From positions 1 through 64,000 of the forward strand of contig JBBRND010000026.1 of assembly GCA_038230515.1 (NCBI GenBank): a stretch of DNA of 64,000 nucleotides, read 5' to 3'. This document shows positions 7,242-16,912 of this stretch, piece after piece (the stretch's first letter is position 1; the number at the start of each line of letters is the position of its first letter). The position numbers and the translations under genes are program-made. This DNA is from JAPLDB01 sp038230515. GTDB lineage: Bacteria > Bacteroidota > Bacteroidia > AKYH767-A > 2013-40CM-41-45. Under the pieces are notes generated by a model. The model ran no database searches, was not told the DNA's origin, and saw only the letters and a list, made by a program, of their open reading frames with translations.

Positions 7242-7739
7242 ATGTACAAAGCGGCTATCGGCACCAAGGAATTTAAAATAGAACTTGAGTCAAAGAAGAA
7301 ATCAATTGACGGAAAACCATTCGATCCTGATGTGATTGAAATTCGTGAAAGAAAATTTCACATCCTCTCAAATAATAAATCATATTCAGCAGAAATTGTA
7401 GAAGTGAACCACGAAGAAAAAACGGTGATTGTAAAAGTGAACCAGAACACATACCATGTTTCAGTAAAAGATAAATATGATGAACTTCTGCAAAGTATGG
7501 GTTTGGATTTATCAAATTTAAAGAAAGGCGGTGACTTGAAAGCGCCCATGCCAGGGCTTGTGCTGAAGGTGATGGTTGAGCCTGGCCAAAAAATTCAAAA
7601 AGGTGATTCTATTTTGGTGCTCGAAGCCATGAAAATGGAAAACATTCTCAAAGCATCGGCTGACGGTGAAGTGAAAAAAATCCTTGTCAAGAAGGGTGAT
7701 AAAGTGGAGAAAAATCAGGTGATGGTGAATCTTACATAA
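7242..7739 (+). CDS. Biotin/lipoyl-attachment domain protein (acyl-CoA carboxylase carrier subunit)
   Basis: This is a 165-residue protein whose last ~70 residues are a biotinyl domain: LKAPMPGLVLKVMVEPGQ, then the biotinylation motif EAMKMEN with Lys131 as the expected site, then a final beta hairpin. The first ~90 residues resemble the linker/BT part found at the end of propionyl- or methylcrotonyl-CoA carboxylase alpha chains. It should carry carboxybiotin between a biotin carboxylase and a carboxyltransferase, neither of which is next to it. A propionyl-CoA carboxylase role fits with MeaB at 15945-16889 (inference). Confidence 0.9.
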   Translation: MYKAAIGTKEFKIELESKKKSIDGKPFDPDVIEIRERKFHILSNNKSYSAEIVEVNHEEKTVIVKVNQNTYHVSVKDKYDELLQSMGLDLSNLKKGGDLKAPMPGLVLKVMVEPGQKIQKGDSILVLEAMKMENILKASADGEVKKILVKKGDKVEKNQVMVNLT

Positions 7740-7919
7740 GGTTTCACTAAAGAGTAAATTTATTTGTTGCTTTTTCTTTCATACCGAAAACCTTTTCCCT
7801 CTATAAAAGTTAAACATTGTTGCTCTTGTTTAACTCAGTAATTTTAAAAAATGATTCACCAAAATCCTATCTCCGGTTTCATTAAACTTCGTTTCTTTAC
7901 AGTATCAATATAAAACTTC
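7740..7919. other. Intergenic leader upstream of the CotH/SprB-repeat gene
   Basis: AT-rich, with no exact TAnnTTTG box near 7920. Positions 7839-7860 repeat, with one extra A, a 21-nt stretch inside copy B of the duplicated element (6069-6089). Confidence 0.4.
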
Positions 7920-10900
7920 ATGAAAAAATATATTTTACTTTTTATTCTTTTAGTTGCTCAAACATCTGTTTTTAGCCAAACATTTTCAGGCACTGGGGGA
8001 TCGATCTTTACAATTGTTGATACATCACGTTTCAATATCAATGTAAACGGGCTTACTCCTTCTACCATAAATAATACTTTCGGGCTTGAGCAGGTGGAAA
8101 TAAATATTACTCACGGTCGCGACCAGGATGTGAACGTCTATCTTACCGCTCCTGACGGAACATTTATTCCCCTTACAATAGGCAACGGAGGCACTGGCTC
8201 TAATTACACAAATACTATTTTTCGTTGGGATGCGAGTATTGGGATTGCCCAAGGTGTAATCCCTTTTAATGGAAATTACAAGCCGCAGGGTAATCTTTAT
8301 AATGTAAACAATGGTCAAAATGGAAACGGCATGTGGCAGTTACGTGTGATAGATGTTGCCAGTGGATTTTCAGGTTCTGTTACTTCCTGGAGTTTGACTT
8401 TCGGAAATCATCCTGCCCATATTTTTTCTTTTTTTGATTCGAGTCTTCCAATTTTGGTTATGAATACTGATTCTCAGACAATAGGTTCAACAGAAATTAT
8501 TTGTGATTTGGGAATAATTAATAACGGAATAGGTGTGAGAAATCATCTTACTGATCCATTTACTGATTTCAATAGTAAAATAAAAATTAAGTGGCATGGC
8601 TCAAGCACGCTGCAGTTTCCTAAAAAGCCGTATGCTTTTTCTACACTTGATTCTGCCGGAGTAAATGAAGTAAATGTTTCCATTGTGGGATTGCCTGCGG
8701 ATAACGATTGGATATTGAAAGCTTCATACACTGATAAATCGTTTATGCATGATGTATTGATTTTTCAACTTGCCAATGAAATGGGAGAGTACGCTCCGCG
8801 AACCCGCTATATTGATGTGGTTATCAACGGGTCTTATCAAGGAGTTTATCAACTCATGGAAAATATTAAGCAGGGGCACAGCCGTGTTAATATTTCGAAG
8901 ATGCACCCAACCGATACTGCAGGCGTTAATCTTACCGGAGGATACATTTTCAGAATTGATAAAGGCAACGGACCGGGATGGACATCGTTGTATGCGCCAG
9001 TGAATCATCCGAACGGACAAACAATACTTTTTCAATATGATTATCCTAAAATAGACAGCATGCCACCTGTTCAGCAAAATTATATTCATTCTTATACTGA
9101 TAGTTTTGAGAATGCACTTGCAGGGGGAAACTTTATGGACACGTTGTCGGGATGGAGAAATTTTGCCGGAGCGAAATCTTTTATTGATTATTTCTTTTGC
9201 GATGAGATTACTAAGGATGTTGACGGGTATCGAATAAGTACTTATTTGAATAAGGACAAGGATAAGAAAATTAAAGCGGGACCAATATGGGATTATGATA
9301 TCGCCTTTGGAAATGCAAACTATTGCAGCGGTTATGATACTACTGGATGGGCCTACCAATTCCCTTGCACAGGCGATGGTTTTCAAATCCCCTTCTGGTG
9401 GAACCGGTTATTGCAGGATTCAACTTTCAGAGATGAAGAAAAATGTCGTTGGACGCAACTCAGGCAGAATGTTCTAAGTCAGTCAAACATTTACTCAATT
9501 ATTGATTCCTGCATTGTTATTGATAGCGAATCTGTGAATTGGAATTTCCAAATCTGGCCCATTCTGGGAATATACGTGTGGCCCAATGTTGCTCCTTATC
9601 CTACAACTTATGCGGGTGAAATTGCTAATTTGAAACGATGGGTTGCAACAAGGCTTACATGGCTTGATGCAAATCTTCCTGGCAACTGCAATTGCAATCT
9701 TACAGTTTCTTCACAGAATGCTTCTTGCTCCAATAACTGCGATGGGCAGGCAATTGCTTCAGGTGCAAGTGCGTATCCTGTTTTTTACAATTGGGATAAT
9801 GGCGCACAAAGCGACACGATCACTTCGCTTTGTGCAGGCACTTATATTCTCACAATGGCAGATGCCGTTGGTTGCATGCAAACAGACACTGTTAACATTG
9901 GCGCATCTTTAATTTTCACAGCAACTACTACTTCTACCCAATCCAACTGCGGACAATGCAACGGAACAGCAACAGCACATACATCAGGTGGTACAGGCAA
10001 TTTCTCGTATCAATGGAATAACGGATTAACAACCGATAGTATCTTCAATCTTTGTTCAGGAAATTATTCAGTTACAATTACCGACTCCGGTGGATGCGCG
10101 GTACTTCGCAACGTTTTAGTTGCTGGTTCTTCTTCCGTTGCAACTACTTATTCTTCGTCAAATGTTTTGTGCAATGGTACATGCACTGGTACGTCAAGTG
10201 TGAATGTTACTTCAGGCACAGCTCCTTTCACTTACCAATGGCAACCCGGAGGATACACTACTTCTTCAGTAAATAATATTTGTGCGAACATATACACTGT
10301 TACAATTACCGACTCGAATGGCTGCGCAAAAACAGATACTATCATTATCACTCAGCCAACAGTGCTCAACGCTGTTGCAAGTACTTCTACAGATGTTTCC
10401 TGTAATGGCGGCAATAACGGAAGCGCATCGGTAACTACAAGCGGTGGAATTCCTCCTTATGTATTTGTTTGGAATCCTTCTGTCGGTAACACGGCAAGTG
10501 TTTCTAATCTTACAGCAGGTACATATACTGTTTCAGTATCGGATAGTAATTTATGTGTTGATACGGCAGTGTTCATTATCGGTGAACCTTCTTCTCTCAC
10601 AGTATTTACCTCTTCAACACCCTCATCATGCGGTTCTTCCAATGGGACTGCTACATGTGCCCCGAGTGGCGGCACTGCTCCTTATACCTATGCGTGGTCG
10701 CCAATCGGAGGCACTGCATCAACAGCAACAAATCTTTCCGCAGGAAATTATTCAGTTGCGGTGATTGATGCGCACAACTGCATTCAAACTTCATCTGTAT
10801 CAGTAAATAACTCTAATGCACCTATAATCACACTTGCATCAAGTATAGATGAACCTTGCAATGGAGACAGCATAGGTAGCGCATCAACAAATATTACGGG

Positions 10901-11792
10901 AGGAACATCACCATTTACTTATAGTTGGAGTCCTGTTGGTGGAACAGGAGCTTCAGCGACAAATCTTCATGCTGGAAATTATATAGTCACGGTTACAGAT
11001 GCGAACATGTGCATCTCCACCCTTAATATTTCTATAACTGAACCACCTGCCATTGCGATCAATCTTTCTTCTACAAACGTTACTTGCTTTGGAAGTTGTG
11101 ATGGTACGGCAAACACAAACGTAATTGGCGGAACAAGCGGTTACACTTATTTGTGGTGCAACAATTCCACTGCGTCATCAATAACTGGATTGTGTGGAGG
11201 AAATTGCTCCGTACAAATTACCGATGCACATAATTGCATTGCAACACAGTCATTCAACATTCCTTCTCCTGGTTCAGCAATCGGAGTGACCATTGCTCAC
11301 ACCGATGCAAGTTGCACAGGCTGTACGAATGGCTGGGCTTCCGCAATAGTGAATGGAGGTAATAGCCCTTATACGTATTTATGGAATACCGTTCCACCTC
11401 AGTCAACTTCTCTTGCTGTAAATTTACTTCCCGGAACTTATGTTGTTTGTATTACTGATGCAAACGCCTGTACAGTTTGCGATACAGTCGAAGTGCTTGA
11501 TGCCTCCGTTGGAATAAACGAAATGCCGAAGCAAAGTTCACCTATGTATGTTTACCCAAATCCTGCTTCCAACTCTGCAAGTTTTATTTTCTCGCTCTCT
11601 AAAAAACAGCGCGTCATGCTTCAGGTTTTTGATGCAAGAGGAAAATTAGTGCGCGAGCTTGTTAACGAAGTCCGAAACAGTGGCGACCACATTTTAACAA
11701 TGGGAGTTTCTGATCTCAGCGAAGGAATTTATCAATACGAATTCTGTACAGAAGAGCGCGTCCAAAACGGAAGCATCGTTATTCATCGGTAA
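7920..11792 (+). CDS. Giant surface protein: P-domain, CotH kinase-like domain, eight SprB repeats, T9SS type A sorting domain
   Basis: This is a 1290-residue protein with signal peptide MKKYILLFILLVAQTSVFSQ. Residues ~21-160 resemble the proprotein-convertase P domain (VEINITHGRDQDVNVYLTAP, then GNGMWQLRVIDVASG). Residues ~210-560 are CotH-like (IKIKWHGSST, then PYAFST, then LKASYTDKSFMHD, then GVYQLMENIK, then AGPIWDYDIAFGN). CotH proteins are atypical protein kinases in spore coats, but substrates here are unknown. Residues ~590-1195 hold eight ~75-residue SprB-type repeats (CNGxxxGSA, then GGTxPYTYxWSP, then AGxYxVTVTDxNxC). The end (VYPNPASNSASF through LSEGIYQYEF) is a type A sorting domain. 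It is a probable adhesin or extracellular enzyme on a stalk. Confidence 0.9.
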   Translation: MKKYILLFILLVAQTSVFSQTFSGTGGSIFTIVDTSRFNINVNGLTPSTINNTFGLEQVEINITHGRDQDVNVYLTAPDGTFIPLTIGNGGTGSNYTNTIFRWDASIGIAQGVIPFNGNYKPQGNLYNVNNGQNGNGMWQLRVIDVASGFSGSVTSWSLTFGNHPAHIFSFFDSSLPILVMNTDSQTIGSTEIICDLGIINNGIGVRNHLTDPFTDFNSKIKIKWHGSSTLQFPKKPYAFSTLDSAGVNEVNVSIVGLPADNDWILKASYTDKSFMHDVLIFQLANEMGEYAPRTRYIDVVINGSYQGVYQLMENIKQGHSRVNISKMHPTDTAGVNLTGGYIFRIDKGNGPGWTSLYAPVNHPNGQTILFQYDYPKIDSMPPVQQNYIHSYTDSFENALAGGNFMDTLSGWRNFAGAKSFIDYFFCDEITKDVDGYRISTYLNKDKDKKIKAGPIWDYDIAFGNANYCSGYDTTGWAYQFPCTGDGFQIPFWWNRLLQDSTFRDEEKCRWTQLRQNVLSQSNIYSIIDSCIVIDSESVNWNFQIWPILGIYVWPNVAPYPTTYAGEIANLKRWVATRLTWLDANLPGNCNCNLTVSSQNASCSNNCDGQAIASGASAYPVFYNWDNGAQSDTITSLCAGTYILTMADAVGCMQTDTVNIGASLIFTATTTSTQSNCGQCNGTATAHTSGGTGNFSYQWNNGLTTDSIFNLCSGNYSVTITDSGGCAVLRNVLVAGSSSVATTYSSSNVLCNGTCTGTSSVNVTSGTAPFTYQWQPGGYTTSSVNNICANIYTVTITDSNGCAKTDTIIITQPTVLNAVASTSTDVSCNGGNNGSASVTTSGGIPPYVFVWNPSVGNTASVSNLTAGTYTVSVSDSNLCVDTAVFIIGEPSSLTVFTSSTPSSCGSSNGTATCAPSGGTAPYTYAWSPIGGTASTATNLSAGNYSVAVIDAHNCIQTSSVSVNNSNAPIITLASSIDEPCNGDSIGSASTNITGGTSPFTYSWSPVGGTGASATNLHAGNYIVTVTDANMCISTLNISITEPPAIAINLSSTNVTCFGSCDGTANTNVIGGTSGYTYLWCNNSTASSITGLCGGNCSVQITDAHNCIATQSFNIPSPGSAIGVTIAHTDASCTGCTNGWASAIVNGGNSPYTYLWNTVPPQSTSLAVNLLPGTYVVCITDANACTVCDTVEVLDASVGINEMPKQSSPMYVYPNPASNSASFIFSLSKKQRVMLQVFDARGKLVRELVNEVRNSGDHILTMGVSDLSEGIYQYEFCTEERVQNGSIVIHR

Positions 11793-11969
11793 AACCATTA
11801 TTATCTTAATTTTTGGAAAGTAATTGCGTCCGCTTTTTTGTTTAGCTTGTATAAATGCTAAAGTAACTCAACATTTGTAGTACCGAATGAGGCACTAAAT
11901 CAATTTGTGGTTTCCGCTATAATTTTTTATCTCGAGAAAAATTGTGACCGCCTACTTAATAAACACCTG

Positions 11970-13016
11970 TTAAAAAAATCTAGGCATCTTATTGTAATTG
12001 TGCCTTACCTCTCCGCGCTTAAGCGGGTTAATGAGGGCAATAGTGATTTCGTATGCGCTCCCAGCTCCCGCATTTCTGTGAAGTGACGAAAGCACATAGT
12101 CGTAACTAACCCCCACGCTCAGGTAATTATATTCAAAACGCGCAGCGAGAATAATTGCATCTGCAAAGCGATAATAACCACCAACAGTAAACATTACCTC
12201 CTTCTGGTAATTGGTGTATTGCGACTTAAAACGCACTTTGTTTTTTATAGAAGCTCCCCCAATAATTTCTTTTTGGTTACCCTGCAACATCACCAATGCT
12301 TTAGGGCAAAACCAACCCTCATGTTCATCATTGAGGGCAATCTCGCTACCAACATTTGCTACATACCTTCTATGTATCGGATTTATTCCGTCAATGTAAA
12401 AACTGTTATTCTCTCCCCCCACATGTTGGACAGCACCTCCTGCATAAACATAATTGTATTGGTCTGGGACATAATGCCAGAAAACCCCCGCAGACAAATC
12501 AACATAACTGAACTGAGCAATTGAGATAGAATCGCCATATCCTGAAGTGGCATCAAAGTTATCACCGTTCCATTGGGAGCCCCACGTGGAATGATTGAAG
12601 TCAATAGAACTTTGATTAAGCCCGCCCTGAAAACCTACAGAAATAAAATTATCACCGTCATCAATCGGAGTAGTGTACGACAGGGAACCCTGCAAAATCG
12701 TTTGGCGAAATACATCATTGCCCGAACGATTTTGCATAAGCAGAAAACCCACACCAAAAAATTGCCCATTTCTTAGCAATGCTCTTGCAACTGGAACCTC
12801 AAGTGAAACATGAATATCAGTGTATGCTTTTGTAATACCCGACCATTGGCTACGAAAATCATTACTGAAACGAAGCTTGCCATTGAATACACCTGTCATT
12901 GCAGGGTTCAGTGTAAGCGGTGTGTTTTGCCACTGCGAGAAATGAGCATCTTGGGATGATGCTGTTGTAATAACAGTCATCAATAAAACGAGAACTAGAA
13001 AAGTATTTTTTTTCAT
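11970..13016 (-). CDS. PorP/SprF family type IX secretion outer-membrane protein
   Basis: This is a 348-residue protein with signal peptide and mature start QDAHFSQWQNTPLTLNPAMTGVFNG, the hallmark of PorP/SprF. The rest alternates in the manner of an outer-membrane beta barrel (FGVGFLLMQNRSGNDVF, then YNYLSVGVSYDYVLSS). In Flavobacterium johnsoniae SprF is needed for export of SprB, a type-B-sorted protein. Here the gene lies 5 bp downstream of a type-B-sorted PKD adhesin, the typical cognate pairing. The two are co-transcribed from the minus strand. Predicted role: shuttle or outer-membrane docking partner for that adhesin. Confidence 0.92.
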   Translation of the reverse strand: MKKNTFLVLVLLMTVITTASSQDAHFSQWQNTPLTLNPAMTGVFNGKLRFSNDFRSQWSGITKAYTDIHVSLEVPVARALLRNGQFFGVGFLLMQNRSGNDVFRQTILQGSLSYTTPIDDGDNFISVGFQGGLNQSSIDFNHSTWGSQWNGDNFDATSGYGDSISIAQFSYVDLSAGVFWHYVPDQYNYVYAGGAVQHVGGENNSFYIDGINPIHRRYVANVGSEIALNDEHEGWFCPKALVMLQGNQKEIIGGASIKNKVRFKSQYTNYQKEVMFTVGGYYRFADAIILAARFEYNYLSVGVSYDYVLSSLHRNAGAGSAYEITIALINPLKRGEVRHNYNKMPRFF

Positions 13017-13021
13017 CGCAG

Positions 13022-15898
13022 TTACCTAATCAATGTTATATTCCCGTTTTGATGATAAACCTGCGCCCCAGTAGTAATGATAAACAATGTATAAACATAC
13101 GTTCCCATCTCAACATCTTTTCCGTTATATTTTCCATCCCACCCAGCAGGATCGCAAGGACCTGTATCGGGGCAGGGGCTGTGCGATTCAAAAACTTTTT
13201 CTCCCCAACGATCATAGATTGCAAATGTCATGCTCTTCACATTTGTTGCGTACACACCAATTGTACTATTTGCTCCGCTAGAAGTTGGCTTAAAAGTATT
13301 CGGCACAAAAATATTATCGTTGTGAAGAATAACAACTGTAACATGCTTCTTGGTTTTGCAACCCGTTGCCGAATCGGTTATCTCACAATAATAAGTGTAC
13401 TGATCTTCCGGTGGATTGCTGTGAGGGGTCGCCACAGGATCAGCTATCGTATCACTATTGAGAGTAGCTGCTGGACTCCATTGATATGCAATTCCTCCTC
13501 CGGCATTCAATTGTGCTGACTGCCCAAAATAAATTGAGGTATCAGAACTGATATACGCACCCGGAACATTTATCACACTAATGTATTGAGACATTACCAA
13601 TGTATCAGAACCAAATTGATTTGTGGCGATGAGAATGGCATCATAAACGCCCTCATCAGGATAACACACGTGAGGATTTTTAAGATTGCTTGTATCCGGA
13701 TTACCACCAGGTAATATCCAATGATAAGTAGTCGGATAATTTGTATTGTCACTCATATCATGAAAGTCAATGCAATTGCCTGAACAGAAGGATGTATCTG
13801 TTGCCGAAAAATGAACGATGGGTTTCGGGCAGGTATCAACTGTGATAATTGCAATCTGAGTAAGCGTATCAAACCCATAAGCATTCTGAACAATCATTGT
13901 TACATTGTAAGTTCCGGAATCGGGATAACAAATATTGGTTGGATTTTGGGCTGTTGAACTTGTAGTGCTCGATCCTGGGAATAGCCACAGCCATGAAGTA
14001 GGAGTATTAAATGATTGATCGCTGAAGTCTATGCAATTGCCTTCGCATAGTTGTGTCATGCTGGGAGTAAATCCGGCAATAGGAGGAAGGCATGCATTGA
14101 CATCAACATAATTTGTTATCACCAATGTGTCGCTGCCACTACTGTTTGAGACAATAAGCTGCACGGTATAAAAGCCTGGTGTGTGGTATACAATGCCAGT
14201 AGGATTTTGAATAGAAGAAACAGGTGGAGTTGCACCAAAGAAAGTCCACTGATACGAAGTAGGGTTGTTTGTACTAAGACTAAAAAAGTTCACGGAATCA
14301 TTCACGCACAGAATCGTATCGCTTGCATTGAAATTAGCGACAGGTGGAATACACACATTAACATGAATATAATTTGCCATCATGAGCGTATCGCTACCTG
14401 TCGCATTGCTCACAATCAACTGAACGTTGTAAGTACCCGCAGCACTGTAAACAATGCCTGTTGGATTTTGTATTGTGGATGTGGGAGGAGTACCACCAAA
14501 GAAAGTCCAAGTCCAAGATGTCGGTGCATTTGTGCTAAGGTCAGTGAAGTTAATAGAGTCCCCTGTACAGAGCGTAGTATTATCTGCAGAAAAATTTGCA
14601 ACAGGCAAGCTGCCACAAACATTCACGGTAATATAATTCACTTTGATAAGAGTATCTGCACCACTCGCATTAGTATCATAAAGAGCTACGGAATAAGTTC
14701 CCGCTGTAGCGTAAACTATTCCCGTAGGGTTCTGCAATATTGAAGTTGGTGGGGTACCTCCTGTGAAGATCCATTGCCAACCCGTTGGATTATTTGTGCT
14801 GAGATCAGTAAAGTTAATTGAATCTCCCTCACAGATTATTGTATCGCTTGCAGAAAAATCAGCAACAGGTGCTCCGCTGCAAACGCTCACTGTGATGTAG
14901 CCGGTTTTTACCAAAGTATCATTTCCATTGGCATTGGTTGCAATGAGAGTTACATTATAGACCCCTGCAGTGTTGTAAAAAATTCCTGATGGATTTTGTG
15001 AAGTAGAAGTTCCGGGTGTTCCTCCAACAAAAGTCCACTGCCATGAAGTGGGCGAGTTTGTGCTGAGATCAGTAAAAGAAATGGAGTCGCCCACGCAGAG
15101 TATTGTATCACTTGCGGAAAAATTTGCTACAGGAACCGCAACAGCATTTGAGGTGAGATTAATATCATCAAACGCTGCCGAAGGATCAGTGCCCGTACCG
15201 CTGTCATCATTATCCCATTGAAAACCTAACTTCACACTTGCATTGTTATCAGCAGATGCAGGAAGCGAAATTGAAAATGCCGTCCATGTTCCGTAAATCG
15301 TTCCTGAACATGCAGTGTTATTTGTTTTGGCAAGAGGATCCAATTGCGCCCATGTAGTGCCGTCAAAATACCAGAGGGAAGCATCACCATTTATATTTGC
15401 GGGATCGCCCCCTTCATAATAGAGAAAGTCAAGTGTAATATTTGTCCTACCAGAGCAATCAATCGTTGGCGACTCTGCACGTTTGTGAGTAGTGGAACAA
15501 ATAGTAAAGCTAGCACAAAAAGTTCCAGTAAGGTACGAACCTGAATCAGGACCAAGATTAACAGGAGTAACCGATACACCTGTATTTCCTACATGGAGGG
15601 TTTGGTTACTGCCTCCGGTACAATTATTTGCACAATTGCCAACTCCGTTATTATTTACGTGCGCGCTTATGAACCAATTATTGGCATACACCTCATTGAA
15701 GCCAAGAGTGGTGGTATCAACGGTCCATATTCCGTTACTTGTACCTAATCCGTTCGCAGGAAAACCGGTGTTACAACCCGAACCAAAATCTTCCGTCCAG
15801 AATATCTGAGCGTTTGATCGGATGGACAAAACCATCAGTGCCGGAAGACAGAGATAAATGGTGCAGCGAATAAAAAATTTCGTAAAAGTATCGTGCAT
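13022..15898 (-). CDS. PKD-repeat adhesin with gliding-motility-type (type B) C-terminal sorting domain
   Basis: This is a 958-residue protein. Residues ~1-31 form an N-terminal signal/anchor ending SIRSNAQ. Residues ~32-250 are a jelly-roll-like domain (IFWTEDFGSGCN to PSAAFDDINLTS), which also occurs at the start of the protein at 63226. Six PKD domains follow, each with the pattern PVANFSASDTILCxGDSIxF, then QNPTGIVYxxxGTY, then VxLIxxNxxGSDTL. The end (NIFVPNTFKPTSSGANSTIGVY, then YDRWGEKVFES, then WDGKYNGKDVEMGTYVYTL) is the CHU_C / type B T9SS sorting domain. It forms an operon with the PorP/SprF gene 5 bp downstream. Likely a cell-surface adhesin. Confidence 0.92.
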   Translation of the reverse strand: MHDTFTKFFIRCTIYLCLPALMVLSIRSNAQIFWTEDFGSGCNTGFPANGLGTSNGIWTVDTTTLGFNEVYANNWFISAHVNNNGVGNCANNCTGGSNQTLHVGNTGVSVTPVNLGPDSGSYLTGTFCASFTICSTTHKRAESPTIDCSGRTNITLDFLYYEGGDPANINGDASLWYFDGTTWAQLDPLAKTNNTACSGTIYGTWTAFSISLPASADNNASVKLGFQWDNDDSGTGTDPSAAFDDINLTSNAVAVPVANFSASDTILCVGDSISFTDLSTNSPTSWQWTFVGGTPGTSTSQNPSGIFYNTAGVYNVTLIATNANGNDTLVKTGYITVSVCSGAPVADFSASDTIICEGDSINFTDLSTNNPTGWQWIFTGGTPPTSILQNPTGIVYATAGTYSVALYDTNASGADTLIKVNYITVNVCGSLPVANFSADNTTLCTGDSINFTDLSTNAPTSWTWTFFGGTPPTSTIQNPTGIVYSAAGTYNVQLIVSNATGSDTLMMANYIHVNVCIPPVANFNASDTILCVNDSVNFFSLSTNNPTSYQWTFFGATPPVSSIQNPTGIVYHTPGFYTVQLIVSNSSGSDTLVITNYVDVNACLPPIAGFTPSMTQLCEGNCIDFSDQSFNTPTSWLWLFPGSSTTSSTAQNPTNICYPDSGTYNVTMIVQNAYGFDTLTQIAIITVDTCPKPIVHFSATDTSFCSGNCIDFHDMSDNTNYPTTYHWILPGGNPDTSNLKNPHVCYPDEGVYDAILIATNQFGSDTLVMSQYISVINVPGAYISSDTSIYFGQSAQLNAGGGIAYQWSPAATLNSDTIADPVATPHSNPPEDQYTYYCEITDSATGCKTKKHVTVVILHNDNIFVPNTFKPTSSGANSTIGVYATNVKSMTFAIYDRWGEKVFESHSPCPDTGPCDPAGWDGKYNGKDVEMGTYVYTLFIITTGAQVYHQNGNITLIR

Positions 15899-15907
15899 AT
15901 TGGCGGG

Positions 15908-15915
15908 GAAAGTTA
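15908..15915 (-). promoter_or_regulatory. Candidate -7 box TAACTTTC for the adhesin-porP/sprF unit
   Basis: Near match to TAnnTTTG, 9 nt upstream of the ATG at 15898. Confidence 0.35.
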
Positions 15916-15944
15916 CAACTATTTTAGAATTACAAAATCATGTT

Positions 15945-16889
15945 TCAAATGAGCGATTTCACAAACCTGTACAGATTAAATCCGTCTTCATTCATGTGCA
16001 TGCGAATTTCTGTTTGAATTTTCTGTTTGTCCAATCCTTTCATTCGTTCACGCTGTTTAAGACGGAATACTTTTTCAGCGAGCAAAAATATTTTTTTTTC
16101 GCTACCTGATGATGATAAATGTTGTTGGCTTATCAACTTCGCAAGCTCTTCAATACCTTCGCGATTGGCGGCAGATGTTTTCACAACCGGAACATTCACT
16201 TCCTCCTTATCGCGGGTACGCATGAGGTTAGTCATGAACCGCTCCGCTCCCTCCCTATCGCACTTGTTGACCACAAAGATGTCTGCAATTTCCATGATGC
16301 CGCTTTTCATTGTCTGAATATCATCTCCTGACTCAGGAACAAAAACAACAATGGTAGTATCGGCAAGTCCTGCAATCTCCACTTCCGATTGACCAACTCC
16401 AACGGTTTCCACAAAAATGTAATCGAAGTTGGAAGAGCGAAGCACATCTGTTACTTCAATAATTTTTTCACTCAATCCGCCTAACGATCCGCGCGTAGCA
16501 AGCGAGCGAATGAATACATCCTCATGATTAAAAAATTCCGACAACCTCAAACGATCCCCAAGCAATGAACCGTAATTAAAAGGAGAAGTGGGGTCAATAG
16601 CTATTACAGCAATTTTCTTTTTCTGAGTAATGAAATAATTTACCAATGAATTGATGAGTGTACTCTTGCCAGCGCCTGGCGGTCCGGTGATGCCAATTAT
16701 GGGCACTCTTGAATTTGTTTCTAGAGAGAGCAGAATTTCTTCGTATCCCTCTAATTCATTTTCAACAATAGTGATGGCACGTGCAAGCGATTTGAAATCG
16801 CCTTTGCGGATAGAAGAAAGAAGTGGCTGGATGCTGCTCAAGAAAAAAATGTTGCTTAGCGACAAAGAAACGAATTTCCGCACGCTCAA
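15945..16889 (-). CDS. meaB: Methylmalonyl-CoA mutase-associated GTPase MeaB (ArgK family)
   Basis: This is a G3E-type GTPase with Walker A GITGPPGAGKSTLINSL, switch regions containing SPFNYGSLLGDRLR and FIRSLATRGSLGG, ETVGVGQSE (G3-like) and the G4 motif NKCDREG. MeaB protects and reloads adenosylcobalamin-dependent methylmalonyl-CoA mutase. The mutase genes are not in the window. The start is uncertain: no ATG opens the frame. Candidates are TTG at 16889, GTG at 16883, or TTG at 16865 or 16841; I give the longest. The start region lies against the promoter and start of the divergent glycosyltransferase gene at 16913. Confidence 0.9.
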   Translation of the reverse strand: MSVRKFVSLSLSNIFFLSSIQPLLSSIRKGDFKSLARAITIVENELEGYEEILLSLETNSRVPIIGITGPPGAGKSTLINSLVNYFITQKKKIAVIAIDPTSPFNYGSLLGDRLRLSEFFNHEDVFIRSLATRGSLGGLSEKIIEVTDVLRSSNFDYIFVETVGVGQSEVEIAGLADTTIVVFVPESGDDIQTMKSGIMEIADIFVVNKCDREGAERFMTNLMRTRDKEEVNVPVVKTSAANREGIEELAKLISQQHLSSSGSEKKIFLLAEKVFRLKQRERMKGLDKQKIQTEIRMHMNEDGFNLYRFVKSLI

Positions 16890-16898
16890 AAAACTTTT

Positions 16899-16906
16899 TA
16901 CCTTGC
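16899..16906 (+). promoter_or_regulatory. Variant -7 box TACCTTGC for the GT2 gene
   Basis: TACCTTGCCCGCTC runs directly into the ATG at 16913. It is nearly identical to the sequence before the sulfatase gene at 22432. Confidence 0.4.
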
Positions 16907-16912
16907 CCGCTC

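Noticed and set aside
7839..7860. 21-nt match to 6069-6089 inside copy B
   Set aside because: AT-rich, has one indel, and no flanking similarity; may be chance, so noted only in the intergenic entry.
8724..9386. 220-codon minus-strand frame inside the CotH/SprB-repeat gene
   Set aside because: Antisense shadow of a conserved CotH domain.
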